A DNA stretch of 64,000 nucleotides from NCBI GenBank assembly GCA_033032865.1, contig JAWHQI010000028.1, forward strand, positions 10,001,001 to 10,065,000, given 5' to 3'. This DNA is from Dactylorhiza incarnata. Lineage: Eukaryota > Streptophyta > Magnoliopsida > Asparagales > Orchidaceae. Below are positions 1 to 10,502 of this stretch, one piece after another. The translations under genes and the position numbers were made by a program. Within the stretch, counting starts at the first letter, position 1; each line of letters opens with the position of its first letter. The notes under the pieces are model-generated. The model saw nothing but the letters and a program-made list of their open reading frames with translations, was not told the origin of the DNA and searched no databases.

Positions 1-1204
1 GCCACGACGCTCGCCGATCTACGTCCATCAACTCCCCTCCTCGATGGAGGTCCGGAAGAGTTCCGACATCGTCCCTCCTGCCCAGGGACCGAAGTTGGCC
101 CGGAGGTCAGCTTGGATGCTCTCCTCCCTTGGCACATGCTGAATGGAGAAACTGTGGAATTGCCTGATGATCCCCTTGACGTTCTCCAGATATCATTGGA
201 GAGTGGGTTCCTTTTCCTCAAACTCCCCCTTGATCTGACATACAACTACCAGGGAGTCCGTCGAGACCTCCATGTCTTGCACTTCCAACTCCCGGGCCAG
301 TCACAGGCCCTTTATCACTACCTCATACTCGGCTTGGTTATTGGTGAGCGGGAAGTGGATGTTGATGGCTTGCTCTATCCTTGTTACCTGGGGGCTTACT
401 AGGATGACTCCCTCGCCCCACAAAGGAATGTCTCCCTGATGCTCCATCGAACAACATCTTCCATGCTGTCGGGAAGGATGGCTCAGTTTCTTCCACCTCG
501 ATCACATAGTCGGCCAAGAAGTCTGCCACTGCTTGCGCCTTTATCAAGAGTCTGGGCACAAAAGAGATATCAAATTCACATAGCTTCACCAACCACTTAG
601 CCAACCATCCTGAGTGCTCCACTCCCTCCATGATGCGAAGGGGGTGGTCGGTTACCACCTTAATAGAGTGAGCCTGGAAGTAGGGCCGGAGCTTCCGAGC
701 CGACACCACGAGAGCGATGGCCAGCTTTTCTAAAATGGGATAACTAAGCTCGGCCTTATTCAAGACTCGGCTGACATAGTAGATATGGAGTTGCCTCCTC
801 CCTTCCTCTCGGACTGGCACGGAGCTTACCGCCTCGGACCCTACCCCCAAGTACAAGGATAGGTCCTCTCCTTGCTTTGGCCCCTGGAGCAATGGAGCCT
901 GGGTTAGCTGCCTCTTCAATGCTTGGAAAGCCCCATCACCCTCCGGGGTCCACTCAAATTTTTGATTTCCCCTTAGCACCTTGAAGAATGATGCATACCT
1001 CTCCCCCGCACTGGAGAGAAACCTTCTTAGACCAGGAAGCTTCCCGGTAAGGCGCTGGACTTCCTTTGAATTCCTTGGTGATCGCAGCTTCAGGATCGCC
1101 TTTACTTTATCAGGGTTAGGATCCACGCCGGCTGGGGTGAGCAAGTGGCCTAGGAACTTCCCTCGGCTAGCCCCGATGACACACTTCTGGGGGTTGAGTT
1201 TCAT
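1..1204 (-). pseudogene. RT connection and RNase H, family T copy 1, cut by window edge
   Basis: The 288-codon frame (1204 to 338) starts in the RT thumb (MKLNPQKCVIGASRGKFLGH) and continues through the RNase H that degrades the RNA strand of the hybrid. It includes the YPILEKLA and YFQAHSIKVVTDHPL segments and then FDGASG, the start of a second RNase H-like domain typical of Tat elements. A frameshift follows near 360. The remainder continues in another frame to base 1, where TNNQAEYE-like sequence can be read. Integrase is outside the window. Confidence 0.8.
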
Positions 1205-1213
1205 CTTAAATTT

Positions 1214-1848
1214 TCACAAGGTCCCAAAAGTTTCTTTGAGGTCCCGAAGGTGGGACTCGAGGTCCCGTATCTTGATCATGAGGTCGTCAACGTAAACCTC
1301 CAAGTTCCTCAACTTCTGCTCTCGGAACACCCTATCCATCATCCGCTGATAAGTTGCCCCTGCATTCTTTAGCCCAAAGGGCATCATTTTGTTGCAGCAA
1401 CACCCATCCCCTGTAATGAAGGAGACATCCTTGACGTCGGTAGGGTGCATGCGGATCTGGTGGTAACTTGAGAAAGCATCTACAAAACTCATTAGAGAAT
1501 AATAGACAGCTAAGTCTACCAGCGCGTCGATTCGAGGCAGGGCGTAACAATCCTTATGGCATGATTTATTTAATAGGCAAAAATCCACACACATTCTCCA
1601 CTTACCATCACCCTTTTTTACCATCACTACGTTGGAGACCCAGCCTGGATACTGGATCTCAGATACAAAGCCTGCTATGAGGAGCTTGCCCACCTCCTCC
1701 CAGATGGGCTCCTCTAGCTTGTCTGCGATGGACCTCTTCTTCTGGCAGATAGGCGAGTGTCGGGGTCGAGGTTGAGGCGGCGACATGCCACATCCGCATC
1801 GATCCTAGGCCTCTCCGCAGTGCTCCAAGCGAAGTCATCCACGTTCTC
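1214..1848 (-). pseudogene. reverse transcriptase, family T copy 1
   Basis: RNA-dependent DNA polymerase domain. Visible motifs, in order, are the EIQYPGWVSNVVMVKK fingers segment, the palm motif VDAFSSYHQIRM with the first catalytic Asp, MPFGLKNAGATYQRMM, and the YVDD active-site box about 30 residues from the end of the open frame. The segment just before the first motif is in a different frame, and a stop separates it from the RNase H part, so the gene is broken. The type is Ty3/gypsy, closest in this window to 60732-61607. Confidence 0.88.
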
Positions 1849-2286
1849 CTAGACCCAAGCTAGGATCTTCTTCCGGTCCTCAGGGCTGAGTTCCCTACTA
1901 ATCTTCACTTTTGCTATCGCCCCCGCCCGAGAGACGACCTCCAGCTCAACTACTTCCTCCACGGCCTCCAGCCTGGACTTCTCCCCCCAATCACTCTCCT
2001 TCTTCTCACCGCAAAAAAGCGCCTGAGTTTCACGTTCCTCCATCTCTTCCTCCCTAACCACCATCAGCTCCTCTACCCTTCCTTCCCGGGCTTGACCATC
2101 TCCTCCTCTTTATCCTACTTATGCTGCCCCAGGTCTCTCGATGACCCATCCGTGGTCATGAACCTCCCCTTTTCTACTCCCCTTTCCTCCTCTCCTACCT
2201 CTTCCGACCTTGCCGACCTCCCCATCTCCCTATCCCATTCCACAGCTTCCGCCATCCAGGCGATGATGTTCACGACAGTCACATAG
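1849..2286 (-). pseudogene. protease-RT linker ending in an in-frame TAG, family T
   Basis: This is the Glu-rich spacer between protease and RT. It carries a stop in its first half and then an open stretch of 71 codons that ends at a TAG (1849-1851, minus). The next residues begin the RT lead-in (FAWS motif). The plus-strand copy has a TAG at exactly the same codon (60729-60731). The more distant Tat-like relative at 45.9 kb has a sense codon there. Confidence 0.7.
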
Positions 2287-2288
2287 TA

Positions 2289-2715
2289 CTACCTTGCTAC
2301 CTTATGGTCTCCCCTCACCCGGACCTGAACTACACCCATACTGAACTTAAGGCACTGGTGGAAGGTGGAGGAGATGCATCGAAATGCAATGATAAGGGGC
2401 CATCCAAAGATGACACTATAGCTGCTGGGAGCATCCCCTATGACGAAGCGACAGTTCTGGGACTGTTCTCCCAAAACGACACGAAGCACCACTCCTCCTT
2501 CTACCTCCTTTCTCTTCCCCGAGAACCCAAATAATGGGCCATCAGAGGCCAACACCCACCTGGCTTCCACCTTCATCTCGTCAAATGCCTTCTTGAAGAT
2601 GACATTGACCGAGCTCCCTTTATCCACGAGGATTTGGGAGACGGTGAAGTTCTCGATGGCTGTCTGGATGACCAGTGTGTCGTAGAACGGGTCATGTCTG
2701 CGCGGGATGTCAGTT
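2289..2715 (-). pseudogene. retropepsin-like protease fragment, family T
   Basis: The frame contains the retropepsin flap-side context and an active-site-like string VDKGSS where copy 2 (59766-60731) has VDNGSS. In the family this aspartic protease cleaves the Gag-Pol polyprotein and works as a dimer inside virus-like particles. Conserved segments downstream (LASDGPLFGF and VIFGWPLI) match copy 2. The Asn-to-Lys change next to the catalytic Asp, and loss of the upstream gag by the junction near 2700, argue that it is dead. Confidence 0.8.
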
Positions 2716-2931
2716 CGGCAAGTCTCATCGACTGTCGTTTGATAAGTCACAGACAAGGAGTAGTGTGCCGTTGGAGTGTATCCACGGTGACTTGATGGGA
2801 CCGACTGCTACCCCAAGCCTCGGAGGCAGCAGATATATGCTGGTGCTGATCGATGACTACACCAGATATGTGTGGGTTTATTTTCTGAAAGACAAGGCGG
2901 GGGCGTTTGCCAAGTTTGTGGAGTTCAAGGA
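2693..2931 (+). pseudogene. Ty1/copia integrase amino-terminal fragment
   Basis: An open stretch of about 80 codons contains the second half of the zinc-binding motif (CAGCQFGKSHR) and the beginning of the copia integrase core: PLECIHGDLMGP with the first catalytic Asp, then IDDYTRYVWVYFLK. Integrase inserts the cDNA into host DNA. Copia homology stops abruptly near 2931, inside the core and before the second Asp and the Glu. It could derive from the same copia family as element H (7.2-21.4 kb), but no overlap exists to test this. Confidence 0.8.
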
Positions 2932-3112
2932 GCCAGTCCGTCTGGAGCCAGTCCGGATTGACGATACAGCAGTCTGAGTTCTGCGGAAGAAGAAGGTCCC
3001 CTTGGTCAAGGTGCTGTGGTCCAACCATGGACGGGAAGAACACTCATGGGAGCCTATGGATCTCATGCAACAACAGTACCCGGGACTCTTCGCTTCAGGT
3101 ATGACTTAAACC
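2932..3112 (+). pseudogene. chromovirus-type Ty3/gypsy integrase carboxy-terminal tail
   Basis: The frame reads EPVRIDDTAV, a TGA, then VLRKKKVPLVKVLWSNHG and ends with a YPGLF-like terminus. This is the usual end of a Tekay/Del-type chromovirus polyprotein. The equivalent tail at 28060-28200 reads RRKTIPMVKVLWDNQ and ends YPHLFG. Only the last 55 or so codons survive. It lies directly upstream of an LTR, as expected for a 3' end. Confidence 0.75.
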
Positions 3113-3205
3113 CTCTCAAGATTTATTTACTTACGTTGTGTAAAGAACCCGTAGACCCGAACTTAAATTTCGGGGACGCAATTATTTTTTTTGTTTATTG
3201 GGATT

Positions 3206-6200
3206 TGTAACATCCCATTTCCTACTAGAACCCTTAACTTCAACTAGGGTGAGACAAGTGGTGAGTGATGTGAGTCTGGGCTAGGTAGTGACCTTAGGAC
3301 ACATTGAGTTCAATGAGCTCACATGCGGCCTACTATAGGATTCAAGTCAACTTAGGTCAAACTAGCTCAATGTGAACTCACACTTGCAAATTGACTCACC
3401 AATAGATGATAAACACTTAAAGGAGTGATATGGACCCAATAGCCCCATCATGGGGTCTTCAATTTAAACAAATTGACCAAATTCAACTCTTCCCCAATTT
3501 TGGTCAAAATCACACCTATTGACCAAATTGGCTCACTTAGGTCTTCACCATGACCCAACCAATCTTGGTTAGTGTCATTGGACTCAATGTCAACACCTTG
3601 GACCAGTGAACCCACCCAATTGACCAAGTCAACTCAAAATTCAACATTGGGTCAATTAAGCCTAAATTGGGCTTATTTGGATTTAAACCAAATGCAAGTG
3701 GACTAAGACCCTCATCCAAAGCCCATTCTGAGGCCCAAGTACCTATTGACCAGCCTTGCCCCCTATCCCCAACATGCAATGACATGCAAAGGGGTAAGGA
3801 GGTATTTTCCCACTTTTCCATTAAGGACAAGAAGGAAAATTGGGAGGGCTTGCCATGTGGCCCTCCTCTCCTCTGCCCAAAGCTTTCCCTGAGACCCCAC
3901 ATCAATTCCCAGCCGTTTTGTGCTGACTGAGTGCCATGTGGTGGCTGGGAGGAACATCCAAGTGAGAGGTCGAAAACCACCCAGTCCAAACTCATATATC
4001 CATCCCTCCTCACTTCATTTGAAGCTTTCCATCCACTTCAGAGAGGTCCAAGTAGTCGAGCTAGTGCCTTGGAGCAGAGAAAACGGTGGAGAATCAGGGA
4101 ATTGAGCAGGATCACCGGAGCTCGCCGCCACCATGCCGCACCACCACAACACTCGCCGTCAAGCCCTCTTATAGGTCGGTTTCTCCCCCCTCCCTTCGTG
4201 CTAGTCTCTAGATCCACTTAGGAGAGATATCGGGCTCAAATGAACCCGATCCCATGCGAGGTAGTGGAAGAAAACCGAGCTTTCTCTTCTTGCTAGGGAT
4301 CGTCGGAGAGGCTATCTCCGGCGGCCGTGTCGCCGCCTGGCGTTAGCCACCACCTCAACGGAGGTGGTGGAGGCGGTGGCCAGCGGTGGTAGGCCGGAGG
4401 TTGCCGGGAAATAAAATTTGAAGTTGGACCAGGCGGGATCGATATGGACCATTGGCTGGCTGGGGAAGATGACCAGATGCCATCCAGTTTGCTTCCATAT
4501 TCGTGCTGACTTATCTCATATACATACTTATTTGATTAAATGAAATTAAATGTCACACTTGCTATTGTATGTTCATGCTGAAATTTGAGGCTCTTAGATG
4601 CCTTTTTAGGAAAAGTTGCCTGAGATAACTATTGTAGGCCTTGATGTCTACTTTCATTTGAAAGTTAAATCAGACCATTTGGATCAATGTAGGACCACAA
4701 CACTCACTTTAGTGAGGCTGGTCAAAATAGAAAACAGAAATCGTTTTGGATATTTATCATAAATGGTAGGTCCGATGGACCTAAAATTTTGGCCATGCAT
4801 GCATGAGCTATGCATCTAGATTTCACCTAAAAATCATATTTTTAGGAAATCATTTTCCTAAGGTTTTATTCAAAATATATAAATTCAAATAAATGACGAT
4901 TATGGAAGAATATAGCTCCAACGGAACCCAAATTTGGGTGTCACTCTTATCTACCCAATTGTAGGTTGTGGTTAAAATTTGAGACCAAATGGATCTCTGT
5001 TGGTAGGGTAAATTTCCATTGCATGTCTCTACCTAAAAGAGAATAGGTGTGCCAATAGCAAAAATGATATTTTGTGTATTTAGCCCAAATGGCTTAGAGT
5101 TAACCTATGAAATTTTTTACACACCCTAATTATGGTATAATGCATCACCCTAGAAAATCTTAGGACTTCTAGCATCAAGAATCTCATGATTTTGATTATT
5201 TTGCCATATGTCACATTTGTGTAGTTATGAAATTTTCATCATTAGAACTAGAAAATAAATTATGAAACTCTATAGAATCACTTGTTATGTCTTTTCAAAT
5301 CTCTGCAAATTATGGTAGAAAATTACATGGATTATTTCTCAAGGAATTATCAAAATTATATTATGTCTCAAATCTGAATAATGTAAAATTTACTAGGCAA
5401 AATATTTGAGAAAGTGCTGAAACCCTGGATTATGCTTCGGAACTCAATTATGAAACTCTGTGAATTTTGTTAAAATTTTGGATATAGTATTTATGGAAGA
5501 AATTTCATTTATTCAGTTTATCACCCCTTTTAATTTGTGAAATATTTATGGTGATATATTCCTGGAAAGTCATGATCTTCTGGAATTAGTGTTTTCATAT
5601 CATTATAATGCCACTATATTTTTCCCAAAAATTTTGGAAGTCAAAATCTAGTACTTGTAGTGTAAAGTCATTTTGTCACCCTTCTCATGATAAATAGACA
5701 TTAAGGGTTTTACTCTGCTGGAAAATTATCGAACTCTGGAATTAGTGTTTTTATATCATTATAATGCCACTGTATTTTTCCCAAAAATTTTGGAAGTCAA
5801 AATCTAGTACTTGTAGTGTAAAGTCATTTTGTCACCATTATCATGATAAATAGAGATTAGGGTTTTAATTTGCTGGAAAATTATGGAACTCTGGAATTAA
5901 TGTTTTTATATCATTATAATGCCACAGTATTTTTTCCAGAATTTTTGGAAGTAAAAATCTAGTACTTGTAGTGTAAAGTCATTTTGTCACCCTTCTAATG
6001 ATAAATAGAGATTAAGGGTTTTAATCTGCTGGAAAATTATGGAACTCTGGAATTAGTGTTCTTATATCATTATAATGCCACTGTATTTTTCCTAGAATTT
6101 TTGGATGTTAAAATCTAGTACTTCATGTGTAAAGTCATCATGTCACCTTTTTATGATAAATAAGAATTGAGGTCAAACCAATATGGAGTATATCAAAATT

Positions 6201-7162
6201 ATGGTCAAACCCTAAATTCTCCGTTGTGAGCCCATGGTAAAAGATAGAACTCACATGGACATGGTATAGATAGAAGAGCATCGTCGGGATCAAACCTAGT
6301 TCAATTTCATCATGGTCTGCGGATAGTAAAAACTTAATATGGAGATTTGACCAGCATGACCACATAGGAAATCAGCAAGATTGTGTTATAACCACCACCA
6401 AGTATACACCACTTATAGGATGTGAGACCTTAAGTGTCAAGCACCGTTCAAGAGAACGTTGGCTTAGGGTTAAGGCGAAGGATGAGTCCTAAAGCACCTA
6501 GGTATAAAAAGTAATAAGTAGAGTGGGTCTTAGAATGGGGTAGCCACCAATAAAAGTAATTGTCTTGGAATGGGGGATTTGGGTTTCAGCCCATTGCATT
6601 CCCTAGTACCGCTGCGAGCCCTTCACCTAGTAAAACTCGGGAAGTCCAGGACTCACCCTAAACTTTTAAGTATACAATATTTGGACAAGATTAGTCTAAC
6701 TAAATGAATAAGAGATATGGTAAACTTCATCCTGAGTTAAGGGATGGGAAGTTGTATATCAGAACGAGTTAGTCCTGCGAGCTGGAGGCTCGGGAGGTTG
6801 AATATCAGGACGGGTTATTCCTGCGAGCTGAAGGCTCGGGTGGTGATAAATTGCATGTGCATAAGAACATATATTTGGCAGGTCTTCGGTACTGGATCGG
6901 TCGTCACACCGACGGTTGTACGTTGACTTAGTTGGGTGTGAGGGTTTGAGGGGCCAGTAGGTTATTTATACTGCAGTCTGGAGGACGATCCCCGAAAACG
7001 CACAGTTGACCTCAAAGACTGGTGGATACCAGCAAAGAGTACGCAAGACTCTAGAGTGCACCTAAGACGTGTACCGAGGCGTACATTGGGTCTAGGCCTG
7101 GTAGTGTGTATAACCTCCTAGGAAGTGGAGTTGCCCGCTCCACTGCTGTCGTAGCCACAACA
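3206..7162 (+). repeat. very long LTR (about 3.96 kb), chromovirus type
   Basis: It starts TGTAACATCCCA just downstream of the chromovirus tail and a FSGDA-like CGGGGACG leader. It ends CCACAACA, giving TG...CA with 3-bp inverted ends, and is followed after one base by a tRNA-iMet-like primer site. There is no coding potential beyond shadows. It is GC-rich in 3900-4450 and strongly AT-rich in 4500-6700. Because it is preceded by an integrase tail and followed by a primer site, it looks like an LTR shared by tandem copies or a rearranged end. Such lengths occur in Del/Tekay elements. Confidence 0.7.
5580..6170. repeat. four-copy tandem repeat, period 155-156 bp, inside the long LTR
   Basis: Units begin CTGGAATTA at 5580, 5736, 5891 and 6047. 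Each contains CACTRTATTTTTCC, then AAATCTAGTACTT, GTAAAGTCATTTTGTCACC and ATGATAAATA. The fourth copy decays after about 120 bp. Divergence between copies is low, a few per cent by eye. Confidence 0.9.
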
Positions 7163-7163
7163 G

Positions 7164-7176
7164 TGGTACCAAAGAG
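7164..7176 (+). promoter_or_regulatory. primer-binding-site-like sequence (tRNA-iMet type)
   Basis: TGGTACCAAAGAG lies one base after the LTR end. It matches the canonical plant iMet primer site TGGTATCAGAGC with three differences. Confidence 0.5.
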
Positions 7177-7192
7177 TGAAACTAGCTCCAAA

Positions 7193-7523
7193 ATTGGGAT
7201 TGGGATATGAAAATGGCATCTGCATTTTGTCTCACTTGAAGACCAAGAAAATAGGATAATTCCCCCATGCTACTCACTTCAAATCTAGACTTCATTAGGT
7301 AGGCAAACCTTTTGCAGAGAGATTGATCAGTAGATCCAAATCTGATGTCATCTACATATATTTGTACAAGTAGTAGCTGCTTTTTATGTGCTCTTGAGAA
7401 AAGGGTTTTATCCACCTTCCCTCTTTCAAAGTTGTGTTCCAGGAGAAATGTGGATAAGGTCTTATACCAAGCTCTTGGAGCTTGCTTGAGACCATAAAGT
7501 GCTTTATCTAGTCTATATACACA
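7193..7523 (-). pseudogene. copia reverse transcriptase, middle part (element H)
   Basis: Minus-strand frame with the copia hallmarks VYRLDKALYGLKQAPRAWY, then QIYVDD (the catalytic box), then the ELSYFLGLQV segment. Homology stops after FISQSQ, where the reading runs into the PBS-flanked end of the long LTR. The amino-terminal part continues at 8447-8820 across the CACTA insertion. The next expected residues (KRFGMENA) are found on the opposite strand at 20611. Confidence 0.88.
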
Positions 7524-7526
7524 AGA

Positions 7527-8443
7527 CACTACAGGAAAACTGGCTTTTAGTGACAAAATTTTTGTGATGAAATATATTTCGTCACTAAAGACATATCTTT
7601 AGTGACGAAAAAAATTTCGTCACTAAAAGTGTATCTTTAGTGACGAAATACAATCTCCATCACAAAGCACACGCCTTTAGTGACGAAATATAAACTCGAT
7701 CACTAAATACAAGTCTTTAGTGACACATTAAAAGTTTGGTCACTATAACTAAGTTTTAGTGACAAAAACTAATTTGGTCACTAGTCATAAAAATTAGGTC
7801 CTCCTCCTAAATATTTTTTTATTATAATAAAATCATTAAACATATGAGAAAATCTAATTAATTTAGGCTAGACCACTAATAAATAGTTTTAAAAAATTAT
7901 AACTAAATCATTTGCTGTAGTATTGAAATAAATTTTAATTAATAATAGAATTTATGTAATCTCTATAAGATATTTTTGATTTAAATGAAAAAATAATTTA
8001 TAATTTTTTTTACAATATTTTGCAGTTTTATAATGGTGATATTTCGTCACTAAAAATACACTTGTAGTGACTGAATTAATTTGGTCACTAAAATTTTATT
8101 TAGTGATCGAATCCATTCAGTCACCAAAACTTCATTTAGTGACCAAATCAACTTGGGCACTAAAAGTTCATTTAGTGACCGAGCAAATTCGGTCACTGAT
8201 ATTACATTTAGTGACCGAATCAATTTGGTCACCAATTTTTTTTTCAGTGACTGTAATTATTTTGGTCACTAAATATGTACAATTAGTGACAAAAATCTTT
8301 TTGTTCACTAATTACATTTAGTGGCGGGGCTATCGTGACCATCTCATGACAGAATGAATTTGGTCACTAATTGTCTTTAGTGACAAAAATCTAATTTTTA
8401 GTGATGAAAATTTTCGTCACTAAAAGTCAATTTTCTAGTAGTG
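7527..8443. mobile_element. non-autonomous CACTA (En/Spm-type) transposon, 917 bp
   Basis: Ends are CACTACAGGAAAA and TTTTCTAGTAGTG, the terminal inverted repeat of plant CACTA elements. It is flanked by a 3-bp TSD, AGA at 7524-7526 and 8444-8446. Removing the element and one AGA restores the copia reading frame exactly. It encodes no transposase; the ORFs seen inside are read-through of repeats. Both subterminal zones are packed with TTTAGTGACGAAA and its inverse TTTCGTCACTAAA (variants TTTAGTGACCGAAT). In the family, arrays like this bind the TNPA-type protein. The middle (7800-8030) is plain AT-rich DNA. Confidence 0.95.
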
Positions 8444-8446
8444 AGA

Positions 8447-8820
8447 GGAAAAAGTTGGATTGACAAAACCTGGTGGCTGCTCCACATACACCTCTTCTTG
8501 AAGTTTTCCATTGAGAAATGCACTCTTGACACCCATCAGGTATACTTTGATCTTCATGTGGGCAGCATATGCTAGGAACATTTTGATTGCCTCCATCCTT
8601 GCCATTGGAACAAAATGTCTGGATAAAGTCAATTCCTTCCTCTTCCATGTACCCTTGGGCCACAAATCAAGCCTTATTCCTGATTATGACTCCTGTTGAG
8701 TCCATTTTGTTTTTGAACACCCACTTGGTGCCAATAACTGGGTAATTCTTTGGACATTCAACCAATGTCCGGACCCTGTTCCTTTCAAACTGTGTCAGTT
8801 CGTCTTGCATAGCAGATATC
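8447..8820 (-). pseudogene. copia reverse transcriptase, amino-terminal part (element H)
   Basis: The minus strand reads SAMQDELTQFERN, then YPVIGTKWVFKNKMD, then an in-frame TGA after RNKA where family members have Arg (CGA to TGA, a CpG transition). AQGYMEEEGIDF follows, then a frameshift, then MKIKVYLMGVKSAFLNGKLQEE and EQPPGFVNP. Left and right limits are the CACTA and family A insertion points, and both neighbouring pieces join in frame. Confidence 0.9.
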
Positions 8821-10418
8821 TGATGCGCAAATCTTAGCACACCGCTATAGGCGGTAGCAAGACTGTGGCACGAAACGGCAGTGTACCGATTGTTCAAGTA
8901 ATATAAAATGTGGGAGTGAATCCCCAAGTATCGATCTCGAAGGAACACAGTAAGGTGGAGTTTATTATTGAGTAAGGACTTGAGATTTAAGTCCTTAATT
9001 CGGATGGAATGCGGGAGAGTTGATTTGGCTTTTGGAACATATAAGAAAATACTACAACTACTCCTATGCAACACCGCTATGCAATGCTTCGCTTGGCAGA
9101 ATGGAGACTAGACAGGCCTTGAGCGCGCTGCTTCGCAAGGGCGGATGGACGAGTAGGCTAGCGGAATGAGGGTCGCAAGCACCTCGTCGACAAGCACGCC
9201 ACTAGCAATTGCTAGTGCGGCGAATGAACACAATGGCTGAATGGTGGATGGAATGGGGAGCTCCTCACTTGCATAAACCACACATAATGATTTCACATAG
9301 ACATGAAATATTGAATAACAACACAAGGTTTAGCAAACATTGTTCATACACCAAAATAATTAAGGAATAACACACTACAATGTAAAGGAGGTTGAGATTA
9401 CAACCAAAGCACGGAGACTCATCGGAGGTTCACGGCCGGAATCTAGGGTTGTCAATCCTTGTCCGGGCTCGGGCTCCAACTGCCGTCCGGGGTCCAGAAG
9501 AGCTGTCACTTTCTTCTATTATACCCGTCTTCTCTGTCAATCATCTTTGGCCACGATCTCACAGGAGAACCACACAAGTGCAGCACAGAATCCCTCAAAA
9601 TGGAGCTTTGGAGGTGCACGAACAATGGAGGAGGCCTAGAGGATGCTCCGGCTTGAGATTTGCAAGAGAATGGTGGTCGGAGCTCCTCCCAAAGGTGGCG
9701 GTGATGGAGCGGCGAAAATGGCGCGGAACTAGAGCTCTGGGTGTGAGGAAAAAGGTCAATCTGGAATAGGGCAAGAGCTGCAACATTTATACAAAATAAT
9801 CAGAAATATGGTCACGCACGGTCGAACGCACGACCGTGCGTGAACCGTGCGATATTAATTGTAAATAAAGAAGGAAGGCGACCCAGATTGCTCGTGCGTT
9901 TTACTCACGCACGGTCGAAACCGTCCGTGCGCAAAAACGCACGGGTAAATTCAGAAAAGCCAAAACGTAAGGCTAAACAGATCGATCGTACGATTCCTTC
10001 ACGCACGGGCACTGCCCGTGCGTAGAGATGCACGATCAATGACAGAACATCGTATTCCACCCCAGAAGAGAACGCACGATCGCATTCGACCGTGCGTCAA
10101 GGAAAACGCACGACCGTGCGATATGCGCAGTCATGAATTCTGGATAGAAATGGATTAACCATCCACCTGCTTCAGCCACAACACAGCTGGGAATACCCTT
10201 CCAGCTCCAACATGAAAATAGAAATATGATGGGGAGCACAGTGTGCTTACCCCCAGCAATGTAGCGTGCAATTGCACACCAAAATGGGCCTAAACATGCA
10301 CTTCAAGTAAAAGCATGAACATGGTGAATATAAACAAATACTAACAAAAACTGAAGCACAAATGCAGGAAAAATAGCCCGGATGAGTCTGAAAATCAGTA
10401 TATAAATTGGACTCATCA
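8821..10418 (-). repeat. family A 3' LTR (1598 bp)
   Basis: On the minus strand it begins TGATGAGTCCAATTT at 10418 and ends TTTGCGCATCA at 8821. A TATA-like TTGTATAAATG lies near 9785-9796 (minus), directly downstream of the palindromic word array 9813-10127. It is collinear with 14812-16408, with a few per cent mismatch by eye. Confidence 0.92.
9813..10127. repeat. array of GCACGGTCG / CGACCGTGC words in family A U3
   Basis: Repeated inverted words such as CACGCACGGTCGAACGCACG and CGCACGACCGTGCG form short perfect palindromes. The array sits just upstream (minus) of the TATA box. The same arrays occur at 15803-16125 and 17950-18268 in the other two family A LTRs. Confidence 0.88.
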
Positions 10419-10427
10419 CACCCCCAG
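10419..10427 (-). promoter_or_regulatory. polypurine tract, family A
   Basis: The minus strand reads CTGGGGGTG immediately before the LTR start TGATGAG. The second copy has the same tract at 18563-18571. This is the plus-strand priming site of reverse transcription. Confidence 0.75.
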
Positions 10428-10502
10428 ATTTACCTGTTAGCGCGTCCCGGGCAAACAAATTCTAAGCAAGAGGGAAAAGAAAAGTAGATAGCTTACTATT
10501 AT

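Larger units (their letters stand above)
1..2715 (-). mobile_element. Tat-like Ty3/gypsy internal remnant (family T, copy 1)
   Basis: Read on the minus strand this block runs protease, acidic linker, reverse transcriptase, RNase H in gypsy order. It is the same family as the plus-strand element at 57181-63755: the protease and RT segments align nearly residue for residue. Gag lies beyond the junction near 2700, where copia sequence begins, and integrase would lie beyond the window edge. No LTR belonging to it is visible. Frameshifts and stops make it non-functional. The exact right boundary is uncertain within about 25 bp because 2693-2718 can be read as either neighbour. Confidence 0.85.

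Noticed and set aside
3537..4221. ORFs on both strands near 3.5-4.2 kb
   Set aside because: They are inside the long LTR, overlap each other and have no recognisable motif.
8050..8321. Overlapping ORFs with periodic peptides (SLNELLVTK and VTKSTWALK types) on both strands
   Set aside because: They are translations of the CACTA subterminal TTTAGTGAC repeats; the repeat explains the open frames and periodicity.
7560..8430. CRISPR-like appearance of regularly recurring TTTAGTGAC words
   Set aside because: Spacing is irregular, orientation alternates, and the block has CACTA ends with a 3-bp TSD in a plant context.
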